Assembly: GCA_038235275.1 (NCBI GenBank)
Contig: JBBSUC010000011.1
Coordinates: forward strand, 1 to 64,000
Reading direction: 5' to 3'
Origin: Persicitalea sp038235275
GTDB taxonomy: Bacteria > Bacteroidota > Bacteroidia > Cytophagales > Spirosomataceae
Length of the DNA stretch: 64,000 nucleotides
Shown here: in pieces, positions 1 to 9,778 of the stretch
How the letters are laid out: every line of letters starts with the position of its first letter
Position numbering within the stretch: position 1 is the first letter of the stretch
The notes under the pieces: generated by a model
What the model was told of the DNA's origin: nothing
What the model saw: only the letters and a program-made list of their open reading frames with translations
The model's database searches: none
Made by a program: the position numbers and the translations under genes

Positions 1-621
1 CTACGGAGCGAACTTGGCATAGACGTCGAAAAGAAAGTGATCCTGTACGCGGGCAATATGGGGGAGAAGCAGGGTTTGGAGATGGTCGTGGAAGTAGCCG
101 GGCAACTGGCCCACCGCCGTGACTTGCTTTTCGTGCTCGTCGGCGCGGGGGGCGGAAAGGAGCGGCTGGAAGCCATGGCGCGCGATCGGCAACTTGAAAA
201 TGTGTTGTTTTTCCCGTTGCAGCCCTACGAAAAACTACCCGCCCTGTTGGCCATCGCCGACCTGCATCTGGTTTTGCAGAAGAAGGCGGCTTCGGATTTA
301 GTGATGCCTAGCAAACTGACGGGTATTCTGGCCGCCGGCGGCTGCGCGATCGTGACCGCGCTACCCGGTACGTCGCTGTACGAGCTAGTAAGCAGTCACT
401 GCCTGGGATTGGTGGTCGCTCCCGAATCGACTACTGCGCTGAAAGCCGGAATCGAGCAAGCACTGGCGGATGATTTGTCGGCTTACCAGATGAACGCCCG
501 AGCCTACGCCGAGAATCATTTGAGTCAGGCAAGTATTTTGATTAAAATGGAAACAGACCTTTTAAAATTGACTCTAAAGGCGCGAAATAATCCCTTAATT
601 GCCCACGTATTGGAGAAATAG
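1..621 (+). CDS. Glycosyltransferase family 4, C-terminal part (5' truncated by window edge)
   Basis: The reading frame is open from base 1 and ends at a TAG at 619-621, so only the last ~206 residues of the protein are present. The visible part is the nucleotide-sugar binding (C-terminal) Rossmann lobe of a GT-B enzyme: VILYAGNMGEKQGLE at its beginning, a FVLVGAGGGKERLE strand-loop, and the acidic region around LVMPSKLTGILAAGG where GT4 enzymes bind the donor. It would transfer a sugar from a nucleotide donor to a lipid-linked glycan at the inner face of the membrane. The downstream WcaJ-like gene and the YjbH-like exporter genes suggest exopolysaccharide assembly. The acceptor and donor cannot be told from the sequence. 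Confidence 0.85.
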   Translation, partial: LRSELGIDVEKKVILYAGNMGEKQGLEMVVEVAGQLAHRRDLLFVLVGAGGGKERLEAMARDRQLENVLFFPLQPYEKLPALLAIADLHLVLQKKAASDLVMPSKLTGILAAGGCAIVTALPGTSLYELVSSHCLGLVVAPESTTALKAGIEQALADDLSAYQMNARAYAENHLSQASILIKMETDLLKLTLKARNNPLIAHVLEK

Positions 622-1270
622 AGGGATTCCTTGTATTTTATGTCACTGAAAAAAATATTTTAAAATAAATTTGGGTATTCCAACCTTTCCTCAGTACATT
701 TGAATGTCGTAACCCCAATGTAGCTTTACAACGGGAGCTTACTTGCCTAACGTTTACCCCGGATGCTTTCTTTCCCTGGCCGGGGGCGCCTACCACCAGC
801 TGCTTTACACACTAAACTTTTCCGTACGCTATCGAGAGGATAGTTGGGTCTTTTCCCGGTCGCTCTTTCGATAATCAGTTACACACACGTTCACTCTGCC
901 TCAGAAACTAGTTTTGGGGTTGCTGAAATTCTTGTGCCTGAATTTGGAGTTTTTGTTAGTTACACTGTTCATAAGTGTTTTACCAGAATACTCCTATTTT
1001 TAAATTTGAAATACTAAATATTCAATAAAACGCTGATAGTTATTTAATATTATTAACTGTTTGACTATGAATAGATATTTTTCATTAAATTACATAAGAT
1101 GCAGATACATTTGTTTCAATAGTCACGTGTTATAAAATTAAGAAAACAGTTAAAAAAAATTGCAATATTAGATTTAAATGCAGTTGTTTGCCTAAAGTTA
1201 TCCCTAAATGATCTTTTACAGTAGTGAAAACTAAGTTCTGAAAAGTGTCACCTCATAAGTTTAAAACGTT
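622..1270. other. 649-bp non-coding leader between exopolysaccharide genes
   Basis: No convincing coding sequence is seen here. The left part is mixed in composition and includes a CAGCTG hexamer near 797-802. The right part (about 980-1260) is strongly AT-rich, as is usual for Bacteroidota promoter regions. A weak match to the TTTG / TAnnTTTG promoter pattern lies around 1186-1217 (TTTG, 18 bases, TGATCTTT), but it is too poor to call. The length suggests that the gene at 1271 has its own promoter and is not simply co-transcribed with the glycosyltransferase. Confidence 0.4.
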
Positions 1271-2638
1271 ATGAAGCAGTACTATCAAAGTCGACTGGCT
1301 TCCTATAGCCTATGGATCGACATCATTTTCCTGAATCTCGGGTATGGGTTGTCCACCTACCTGCACCTGGGCTACCCCCCCGCCGACGACATTTACCTTA
1401 TTTTACAGTTGGCGCTAAACCTCTCCTGGCTCGGCCTCACCCACTTTTTGCAAACGTATTCGTTATCGCGCCTGGATCTTTCGGTTCAGGGGCTATTGGG
1501 CCGATTCATAAAAGCAATCGTATTGCTGGTCTTGGTGAGTGCGGCTGTACTTTACTACTCCAAATACGGGGAGCGCGTATCGCGCCTGGTTTTGTTCTGG
1601 ACCGTGGCGAGTCTGCTGGTGTGGGGAAGCCTGGCGCGGCTGCTGATGGTGCAGTGGCTCAGGAGTTATCGGCAGGCGGGACATAACCGCAGCGGCTATA
1701 TGATGGTGGGGAACTGCGAAATGAGTCAAGAACTGCGGACTCGATACGACGCCCGGAAGGACCTGGGCATGGAGTATCGGGGAACTTTCGAGTTTTCGGA
1801 AAACTCCCTCGAAGAAGAATTTGCGCAGTTGGAAGATCGGCTGGAGGCTACCAAAACCGACTTTCTGTATTGCTGCATGAAGTCCCTTACCCCCGGGCAG
1901 ATCCAAGGGATCATTGGCCTGGGTGAGCGGCATCGAGTGCAGGTGCGGCTGGTACCCGACTTCCACGGCTTTGCGCTTAATCAGGCCAAAATGGAATACC
2001 ACGACGTGGTTCCTGTGATCGAGGTGTCCACCAAGCCCCACGTCGACGCGCAGGACGAAATCGCCAAACGATCGTTCGATCTGGCCTTTTCCGCGACCGT
2101 GATGGTGCTGGGTGCCCCGATATTCGGCGTGATTGCCTTGCTGTTAAAAGTGCTCTCGCCCGGACCCGTATTTTTCAAGCAACTGCGGACGGGCCGCTGG
2201 GGGCAGACTTTCTACATCTATAAATTCAGGACGATGCGTATCGATGCCCACAAGATGGGCCTCCAGCATTCGCAGGGCGATGGCGACCCCCGAGTGACGC
2301 CCATCGGGCGGCTGCTGCGCAAGACCCGGCTCGACGAGTTGCCGCAGTTCATCAATGTCATCAGGGGCGAAATGTCGGTGGTCGGGCCGCGGCCTTTGTT
2401 CCGTTACGACGTGGATATGCTGATGAAGGCCGAGCCCATTCAGTTCAAGAAACTGTTGACGGTGAAGCCCGGTGTCACCTCGATCGGACAACTCATGGTC
2501 GGCTACGCGGATTCGTTGAGCCTGAACCTCGACCGGATGCGTTACGACCTCGGTTATTTGCGCAAATACAGCATCCGTTACGACCTGCAACTGATCCTGC
2601 AAACCATGCAAGTCATGGTCGAAGGACGCGGCAAATAG
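1271..2638 (+). CDS. Exopolysaccharide polyprenyl glycosylphosphotransferase (WcaJ/undecaprenyl-phosphate sugar phosphotransferase type)
   Basis: A 455-residue protein with several N-terminal membrane segments (about residues 10-130), a central CoA-binding-like Rossmann region beginning near SGYMMVGNCE, and a C-terminal bacterial sugar-transferase domain. The signature of that domain is clear: KRSFDLAFS before a membrane-inserted helix, SPGPVFFKQLRTGRWG, YKFRTMR, then LRKTRLDELPQFINVIRGEM and SVVGPRPLFRYD. The family transfers a sugar-1-phosphate to undecaprenyl phosphate, the first committed step of polysaccharide repeat-unit synthesis, at the inner membrane. The length matches the family. 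It is preceded by a long AT-rich leader and followed by a lipoprotein and the YjbH-like genes. Which sugar is used cannot be read from the sequence. Confidence 0.93.
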   Translation: MKQYYQSRLASYSLWIDIIFLNLGYGLSTYLHLGYPPADDIYLILQLALNLSWLGLTHFLQTYSLSRLDLSVQGLLGRFIKAIVLLVLVSAAVLYYSKYGERVSRLVLFWTVASLLVWGSLARLLMVQWLRSYRQAGHNRSGYMMVGNCEMSQELRTRYDARKDLGMEYRGTFEFSENSLEEEFAQLEDRLEATKTDFLYCCMKSLTPGQIQGIIGLGERHRVQVRLVPDFHGFALNQAKMEYHDVVPVIEVSTKPHVDAQDEIAKRSFDLAFSATVMVLGAPIFGVIALLLKVLSPGPVFFKQLRTGRWGQTFYIYKFRTMRIDAHKMGLQHSQGDGDPRVTPIGRLLRKTRLDELPQFINVIRGEMSVVGPRPLFRYDVDMLMKAEPIQFKKLLTVKPGVTSIGQLMVGYADSLSLNLDRMRYDLGYLRKYSIRYDLQLILQTMQVMVEGRGK

Positions 2639-2717
2639 TGTTTTTATCCGTATTTCAAAAAGTTTTCCCAATAGTCAAATCCAAATCTTTTTTCACCAGT
2701 AGTTTAACCTTTAATTT

Positions 2718-3740
2718 ATGAAAAATCGCAATGTGTTTCTCTTTCTGTGCGGATTGGCGCTCACGCTGACCATGTACAACTGCCAGCGGGTGGACGAACC
2801 CCTCCCGATCGGTCCCAATGCCGACTTACTGAAGGACTTCAACGCCATCAGAATGGCTCCTATCAATCTAGTCGCGCCGGAGGCCGTCGTATCGACGCCC
2901 TCCGCCCTGCTACCTGCCCCGGTTATGTTAGATTTCCAAAGCCAATTGGCTGGTAGCAATGGCCAGCTTCCTGCTGAATTCCGCAAGGCCACCGACGCGC
3001 TGACCAGCACCTTTTCCGCCGATCAAATCAATTTGTTGGCGGCGACCAACACGGCCACGGTGAACAACCTGTTTGCGAACGGCGCATTGCCCGAAAACAT
3101 GAAAACGATCGTCGAGCGGGCTGAAAGTAGCGCGGCTTTGTCCACATATCTCGCCAAAGCGGTTCTTTCCACTGTTCAAGAGGTAAAGCCCGCCGCAGAC
3201 GTACAAGCCAAACCCGACGAGACTTTCGACAAAAATGCCCGCACAGCGGCTAAGTCCTGCAAAGCGCAGGCTCAGGAGGCCTACCAACAAGCGGTGGAAA
3301 ACCTCCGTGAGCAGCGTCGTCAGCAGTTCGAGGCCGCGCAAGCCCAGAAACAGGCGGATATAACTGCCGCTAATGCCGCTTTCGCTGCCTGCAAAGCGAA
3401 CACTTCCTCTGGTGCTTCCCGGGCCGATGCCCAGGCCCGCGCCAACCAGGAGATTGCCACGATCAACGCGTCCAACTATCCCCGGTCGATCAAGAACCTG
3501 CTCATCGCCTTGGTGAACATCCAATTGATTCAGGAGATGAACGCCATTAATCAGATGGACGCCAGCGATAACAAATCCTGCGAGCAGGCGCGCGTTGCCG
3601 CCATTTTTGCCGCCAACTCGGCGCTCACGGCCAACCGGGCCAATATCCAGGATAACTACGAAGCTCAGGTAGAAGCCGCCAAGGACGCACGCGCCGCTTT
3701 CATTGCCAACTGCGAGTACCAGCAGGGCCAGGGCCTTTGA
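2718..3740 (+). CDS. Ala/Gln-rich coiled-coil lipoprotein of the exopolysaccharide locus
   Basis: A 340-residue protein that I do not recognise as a named family. It begins with a lipoprotein-type signal whose candidate lipidated Cys is C22 (LTMYNC, a relaxed lipobox of the kind seen in Bacteroidota). The middle and C-terminal halves are rich in Ala, Gln, Asn, Glu and Arg with a heptad-like pattern (for example around EQRRQQFEAAQAQKQAD), which predicts long helices or a coiled coil. Three or four further Cys residues (KSCKAQ, FAACKAN, NKSCEQ, IANCEY) recur near helix ends and could form disulfides in the periplasm. It lies between a sugar-phosphate transferase and the split YjbH-like exporter, so a periplasmic scaffold or export role is plausible but unproven. 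Confidence 0.75.
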   Translation: MKNRNVFLFLCGLALTLTMYNCQRVDEPLPIGPNADLLKDFNAIRMAPINLVAPEAVVSTPSALLPAPVMLDFQSQLAGSNGQLPAEFRKATDALTSTFSADQINLLAATNTATVNNLFANGALPENMKTIVERAESSAALSTYLAKAVLSTVQEVKPAADVQAKPDETFDKNARTAAKSCKAQAQEAYQQAVENLREQRRQQFEAAQAQKQADITAANAAFAACKANTSSGASRADAQARANQEIATINASNYPRSIKNLLIALVNIQLIQEMNAINQMDASDNKSCEQARVAAIFAANSALTANRANIQDNYEAQVEAAKDARAAFIANCEYQQGQGL

Positions 3741-3837
3741 CGGATTGGATTTGAAGGAGCGTATTTTTGAAACACATGCCGTTCTTTTTGGCCCGTCAGC
3801 CAAAAAAGCACGGGCTACGCAGACTTTTTGTAAAAGT

Positions 3838-4659
3838 ATGCCCGGCACTAGGATCTACCTGGTGCTGGGCTTCTGCTGTTTTCTGGCGTCTCCCGCCCGA
3901 AGCCAGGTAAACCTGTCGGGGAAACCGGGCTTGCTCTACGTTCCCTCCGCCGAATCAACGCCGACCGGGCAGTTGACCTTTGGGGCAGTTTACAATCCCA
4001 AAGCTTATGCCCTAAGTCGGGCGGGTCGGAACGCCGAGGCCATCCTATTCGCCAACCTGACGATTCTGCCGCGCCTCGACATTAACGTCAATGTTCTAAA
4101 AGCCATTGGCAACGCGGAAAATCCGGTGATCAAAGATCTGGGTGACCGTCAATTGGACATCAAGTATTTGTTGCTCAAGGAAAAGACCGGACGGCCTTCG
4201 TTAGCCATCATTATGTCGTCGCCCTTCACGGTGGACGCCGCTATGCTCACACAGGTGCTGGTGGCGACCAAGACATTCGAGTTGGACGCTGATTGGCGGG
4301 TACTGGCCACTGCGGGGCTGGGCAGCCCTTATTTCGTATACCGCAACGCTACCGTACGAAACAATTCCAGTGTTTTTAGTAGCTTCAGGTGGCAGAAAAA
4401 GAGTGAGTATTTTCATAACAATCACTATTTAGTGGGCTTGTTTGGGGGAATAAAGCTTGATTTTCGGTCAAAGGCGGGGGTGATGGTAGAATATGATTCG
4501 CGCCACGTCAATGCGGGGGCCTACACTCGGCTTTTCCAACGCTGGAGCGTTCAGGCCGGCTTGATCGATTTGAAACAAGTCACTTTTGGCACCGCTTATT
4601 CCTTCGGCTTATTGAAACCCAACCGCCGTCTCCAGCAGCTTTATGATGAAAATCGCTAG
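3838..4659 (+). CDS. YjbH-like outer-membrane exporter, N-terminal half-protein
   Basis: About 273 residues from the ATG at 3838, chosen because it gives a clean signal peptide (IYLVLGFCCFLASPARSQ). An upstream ATG in the same frame would overlap the preceding gene. After the signal comes a stretch typical of the start of YjbH (GLLYVPSAESTPTGQLTFG), then alternating amphipathic strands (FANLTILPRLDINVNV, RQLDIKYLLLKE), consistent with an outer-membrane beta-barrel. E. coli YjbH is a single protein of roughly 700 residues, and this one corresponds only to its first part. The next gene, overlapping by 17 bases, matches the last part. In the family YjbH is the outer-membrane component of exopolysaccharide secretion. 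Confidence 0.72.
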   Translation: MPGTRIYLVLGFCCFLASPARSQVNLSGKPGLLYVPSAESTPTGQLTFGAVYNPKAYALSRAGRNAEAILFANLTILPRLDINVNVLKAIGNAENPVIKDLGDRQLDIKYLLLKEKTGRPSLAIIMSSPFTVDAAMLTQVLVATKTFELDADWRVLATAGLGSPYFVYRNATVRNNSSVFSSFRWQKKSEYFHNNHYLVGLFGGIKLDFRSKAGVMVEYDSRHVNAGAYTRLFQRWSVQAGLIDLKQVTFGTAYSFGLLKPNRRLQQLYDENR

Positions 4660-5764
4660 TGCGTTATGTCTGTTGGGTTGTCTGTTTGCTGACTTGTCGG
4701 CACGCGGGCAGCGGTCGCAGTACGGGGGCATGGAGAATATCCACCGCGACTCTTCGGCCGTTTTTTACGAACAGCGGCTGTACCGCAACCCGCTGGAAGG
4801 CTTGGTGCGAATGCGCCCGGTGGGTGAGAGCAAGGATAGTTGCGTGCTGGTGCCGATGGTTCAGGGCGTACCCGTCGGCCGTTATACCCTCGGTGACGAC
4901 CTAACGGCCCGTTCGTTGTCGGTCGACGAGCGCAAAGCCTACTACGGCCACAACCGCTTCAACCCATTCAAATATTTATTGGATTTCCGGCTGCAACCCG
5001 AAATTGTGGCCAGCTTTGGTAATCCCACCCAAACCGTGCAGGGCCGGATCGGTCTGATGCTACAGACTCAGGTCTATCTCTGGCGCGGCATGGCCCTGAA
5101 TTTCGGGGTACTTTTTCCGGTCATGAACAATCTTGACGGTCGTCCCAACGGCATTCGTCCGGCCCCATTGTATCTGAATCAATTCCTGGCCCTGGGCGAA
5201 AGCCATTTCTTTTCCGTTTCCGCCGGTACTTTCCAGAGCGACCGCTACGGGGCCAACGTCCAATACCAGTGGATGAAGCCGAACAGCCGCTGGACCTACG
5301 GCCTGGAGGCCGGCCTGACGGGGTTTTACTATTACCCGAAAGGGGGCATCTACTACACGTCTCTGAATGAAGTCCTGCTGTTGGGCAATGCCGCTTACCG
5401 CTTCAACGACCTTGATTTCACCGTGAAACTCACCGGTGGACAATATCTGGATAAAGATTGGGGGGCACGTCTGGATTTGGTCCGGCAGTTCCCCAACGTG
5501 GAGGTCGCCCTGTTTGCCATTCAAACCCAAAACGGGGGGACGATTGGCTTCAACTTCGCTGTCCCTATTCCGCCGGGCAAAGTACTCCGCGCCGGACCGG
5601 TGCGATTGCGGACGTCGGAGGAGTTTCGCTGGGAGTATTCCTACGCCCGAGGGTACGGAATCGGGAACCGCTACCGATTGGGCTACCAACTGGACGAGCG
5701 GCTGCGGCAGTACAACAGCTCGTACCTGCAAAACCAGTGGCGTCGACTACAGCAGGCCCGATAA
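4643..5764 (+). CDS. YjbH-like outer-membrane exporter, C-terminal half-protein
   Basis: A 373-residue protein with its own signal peptide (ALCLLGCLFADLSARGQ), starting at ATG 4643 or at the adjacent ATG 4646, inside the end of the previous gene. The body is rich in aromatic amphipathic strands. The segment VKLTGGQYLDKDWGARLD followed by LVRQFPNVEVALFA and IGFNFAVPIP is the hallmark of the C-terminal barrel of YjbH proteins. Together with the preceding gene it would reconstitute a YjbH-like system as two separately exported proteins. The end-to-start overlap suggests translational coupling. That both have signal peptides argues against a simple frameshift of one long gene. Confidence 0.72.
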   Translation: MMKIASALCLLGCLFADLSARGQRSQYGGMENIHRDSSAVFYEQRLYRNPLEGLVRMRPVGESKDSCVLVPMVQGVPVGRYTLGDDLTARSLSVDERKAYYGHNRFNPFKYLLDFRLQPEIVASFGNPTQTVQGRIGLMLQTQVYLWRGMALNFGVLFPVMNNLDGRPNGIRPAPLYLNQFLALGESHFFSVSAGTFQSDRYGANVQYQWMKPNSRWTYGLEAGLTGFYYYPKGGIYYTSLNEVLLLGNAAYRFNDLDFTVKLTGGQYLDKDWGARLDLVRQFPNVEVALFAIQTQNGGTIGFNFAVPIPPGKVLRAGPVRLRTSEEFRWEYSYARGYGIGNRYRLGYQLDERLRQYNSSYLQNQWRRLQQAR

Positions 5765-5930
5765 CTTCTATCCACCGTCAAAACACAATTTTTTTGTTAT
5801 TGATGAGTGAATTGATTTATAAACCTGCTTTCTAGCCCTGAAAGGAGCAACTTCATAGCTTGATTCACTTATCAACAAAAGTAAGTTTGCCGGGCTTCGC
5901 GTTGGAAGATTTGGTACAACGGCCCTTAAG

Positions 5931-6224
5931 TTACTCCTGTTTCGACGTTTTATTATTCGACACCGCGTTGGAGCGAATATCGGAGGAAATTATTTTAGAA
6001 TCAGAACTGGAAACCTTATCCAATTCGGCCGTAGAAAGCGGGACGGGGACATCCTCGCGCACGAAGGCGAAGAGTGTCGCGAGAAATAAGCCGGCAACGA
6101 TTCCGATGATGAAACAAACGTAAACAGAGACCCAGGCGACAATAAAATGCAGGAGGTAACCCAGCAAAACCCAGCAAAGCATGGTAAGGAGGAAGACGAG
6201 CAAAAAAGGTAGCCCTTTTTTCAT
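5931..6224 (-). CDS. Small two-helix membrane protein, function unknown
   Basis: A 97-residue protein. Residues about 5-25 (LPFLLVFLLTMLCWVLLGYL) and 30-55 (WVSVYVCFIIGIVAGLFLAT) are two hydrophobic segments, followed by a polar Ser/Asp-rich tail that probably faces the cytoplasm. I do not recognise a family. The minus-strand reading is preferred to the overlapping plus-strand frame because only this one gives a coherent membrane protein with a start at a Lys-containing N-terminus. It stands alone, convergent with the YjbH-like gene and upstream of truA on the same strand, separated by about 140 bases, so co-transcription is possible but not shown. Confidence 0.6.
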   Translation of the reverse strand: MKKGLPFLLVFLLTMLCWVLLGYLLHFIVAWVSVYVCFIIGIVAGLFLATLFAFVREDVPVPLSTAELDKVSSSDSKIISSDIRSNAVSNNKTSKQE

Positions 6225-6363
6225 TGTAGTGTGTGGTGAAAGCGATGAGGAATGTAAAGTATTAAAGAAAGCAAAACAGAATGCTCTGAATACTACTCTT
6301 TTGCAAAAGTAAACAAAAAGACCAGAATTGTGTACCTCGACTACTTGTCGATAAGCACTTCAC

Positions 6364-7149
6364 TTATGAAAGTCGACTACCGGGCCGATCTGAGAAATGC
6401 CGAACCAAGCCGATCGCCGAAGGATACCCTACCTCTACCAAAAACAGCCCCTGCGCCGGGGCCTGCGGTCCGGCGGCCTGGCGATTTTTGGCTAAGATTA
6501 TTTTTTCAAAATCAGATACCGGTCTTTTTTTCGTCCCTACTTCCAAAAACGTCCCAACCAGCCCCCGCACCATGCCGCGCAGGAAGCGGTTGGATTGCAC
6601 GGTGAAGGTCAGAGCATCGTCTTTCTGTTGCCATTCGGCCCGGGTTATGTCGCACAAAAACGTTTTGACGTCGGTATGTACTTTGCTGAAACTCTCGAAA
6701 TCTTTGTGAATCAATAGGAAAGAAGCGGCGGCGTTCATGGCATCGAGATCCACATCGGGGCGAAAAATATGGGCCTCGTTGGTCAAAAAGGGGCTTTTCT
6801 GCCGGATAATGCGGTACTCGTAGCGGCGGTGTGTAGCGGCAAAGCGGGCGTGAACGTCGTCGGCGACGGGAAAAATGGTCCTGACCGACAGGTCGGAAGG
6901 CAGCAAGCTGTTCAGTCGGTAAACTAGCTTGTCAGGATCAGGAATTATTTTTTCCAAATCAAAATGCGCGAACTGCTGGCTGGCGTGGACGCCCGCGTCG
7001 GTACGGCTGCTGCCGATGACTCCGGGCGTCTGCCGGAGGATCGTTGCGAGAGCTTCTTCCAGCGTCTGTTGCACCGAACGGCCTTGGCTCTGCCGCTGCC
7101 AGCCAATGAAATTCGTACCTTTGTAGGCAAATTCAATGAAGTACCTCAT
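6364..7149 (-). CDS. truA: tRNA pseudouridine(38-40) synthase TruA
   Basis: A 261-residue protein, normal for the family. The catalytic motif SSRTDAGVHASQQFAHFD is present, with the conserved nucleophilic Asp at residue 51. Other family landmarks are the N-terminal FAYKGTNFIGWQRQ, RYEYRI near the middle, and FLRGMVRGLVGT in the C-terminal half. The enzyme isomerises uridines 38-40 in the anticodon stem-loop of several tRNAs in the cytoplasm. It is divergent from glnS (118 bases apart), so two tRNA-related genes share one intergenic region. Confidence 0.97.
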   Translation of the reverse strand: MRYFIEFAYKGTNFIGWQRQSQGRSVQQTLEEALATILRQTPGVIGSSRTDAGVHASQQFAHFDLEKIIPDPDKLVYRLNSLLPSDLSVRTIFPVADDVHARFAATHRRYEYRIIRQKSPFLTNEAHIFRPDVDLDAMNAAASFLLIHKDFESFSKVHTDVKTFLCDITRAEWQQKDDALTFTVQSNRFLRGMVRGLVGTFLEVGTKKRPVSDFEKIILAKNRQAAGPQAPAQGLFLVEVGYPSAIGLVRHFSDRPGSRLS

Positions 7150-7266
7150 GCCGCAAAGGTAGGGCGTACTTCGTTCTTAGTACTTAGTTCAGCGTTAATG
7201 TTACCCTGAACTTAGTATTTTGCGCCAAGTATTGAAAACGAAGAACCCAGTACGAAGAACGATAAT

Positions 7267-8934
<1,668 letters not shown>

Positions 8935-8994
8935 TTGGTAATGAATCTTTTCCGGCAGTCTGTTCGTTTCATTCAATAAAAAACACCGAAAGCT

Positions 8995-9231
8995 ATGTAC
9001 ACTGCTGTCAAGGGTAAATACGAAAACGGGATTCTGACGTTGTTGGAACCTGTACCTGACATCTCCGAATCGGAGGTGATTGTCACTTTCTTAAATGTAG
9101 AAGAGACTGAAAAACCATTACAGAGGCGTGAACCAGGCGGACTTCTGCGCCTGGAACATTTGAAAGGAAAAAAAATAGTAATTCCCGACGATTTCGATGA
9201 GCCCCTCGATGACTTGAAGGATTACATGTAA
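8995..9231 (+). CDS. VapB-like antitoxin (DUF2281-type)
   Basis: A 78-residue acidic protein. The N-terminal half (VKGKYENGILTLLEPVPDI) resembles small antitoxins of the DUF104/DUF2281 group. The C-terminus (IVIPDDFDEPLDDLKDYM) matches the toxin-binding tail common in VapB-type antitoxins, which wraps around the PIN toxin. Its stop codon is immediately followed by the ATG of the PIN-domain gene, with no spacing, the usual antitoxin-first layout. It would neutralise the toxin and, by analogy, autoregulate the pair. No operator was identified. Confidence 0.8.
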   Translation: MYTAVKGKYENGILTLLEPVPDISESEVIVTFLNVEETEKPLQRREPGGLLRLEHLKGKKIVIPDDFDEPLDDLKDYM

Positions 9232-9645
9232 ATGAAATACCTTCTCGATACGCAAACCTTATTATGGTTTCAGGCAAAGGATTCTCGGTTGAATCAATCC
9301 ATAATTGATTTGATCGTTACTCCTGAGAACCAAATCTACGTGAGCGATACAAGCTTGTATGAAATTGCTATTAAATTAAAAATCAATAAGCTACCAGAAC
9401 TTCATGCGTCTGTCCAAGCTACAATTCTAGTAGGAAATAGAGACAAAATAGAGTTTCTACCAATTAGTCACGCTCATTTGGTTAATTATGATGCAGTTCC
9501 ACTTATTGCTGACCACAGAGACCCGTTCGATCGACTGATTATAGCGGTGGCTCTTACCCACAGTTTCCCGATCATTACTGCCGACGCCAAATTTACATAT
9601 TATGAATCGATGGTTACCGTGATAAACGCGAGAAAACCCTTGTAG
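9232..9645 (+). CDS. PIN-domain ribonuclease toxin (VapC family)
   Basis: A 137-residue PIN protein. The acidic active-site residues expected in the family are visible: D6 in KYLLDTQTLLWF, a Glu in DTSLYEIAIK, the Asp cluster in ADHRDPFDRLIIA, and an Asp in IITADAKF. PIN toxins are Mg2+-dependent ribonucleases that commonly cleave tRNA or rRNA. The DRDPFDR-like motif places it in the subgroup usually paired with DUF2281-like antitoxins. Base composition is visibly more AT-rich than in glnS or the next gene, which suggests acquisition by transfer. A strong hairpin follows the stop codon. Confidence 0.87.
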   Translation: MKYLLDTQTLLWFQAKDSRLNQSIIDLIVTPENQIYVSDTSLYEIAIKLKINKLPELHASVQATILVGNRDKIEFLPISHAHLVNYDAVPLIADHRDPFDRLIIAVALTHSFPIITADAKFTYYESMVTVINARKPL

Positions 9646-9658
9646 GAAGCGCAAAGGC

Positions 9659-9723
9659 AGTATCGGAAAGGCCATAAAAAAGACGAGGTTCTGGCTCGTC
9701 TTTTTTATGGCCTTTCCGATACT
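9659..9723. terminator. Perfect 29-bp hairpin, probable bidirectional terminator
   Basis: Bases 9659-9687 and 9695-9723 are exact reverse complements (29 of 29), with a 7-base loop (GTTCTGG). The apical part has AAAAAAGACGAG on one side and CTCGTCTTTTTT on the other, so each strand carries a G/C-containing stem plus a T-run. It lies 14 bases after the VapC-like stop and 56 bases before the T9SS gene. Confidence 0.8.
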
Positions 9724-9778
9724 ATAAATTTTTGATAGAACGTTTTGAAACCAGTCACTTCCTAAACCAACCGTTCCC

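Noticed and set aside
5860..6123. 87-residue plus-strand frame overlapping the small membrane protein
   Set aside because: The minus-strand reading gives two clean membrane helices, and the plus-strand one gives no coherent protein.
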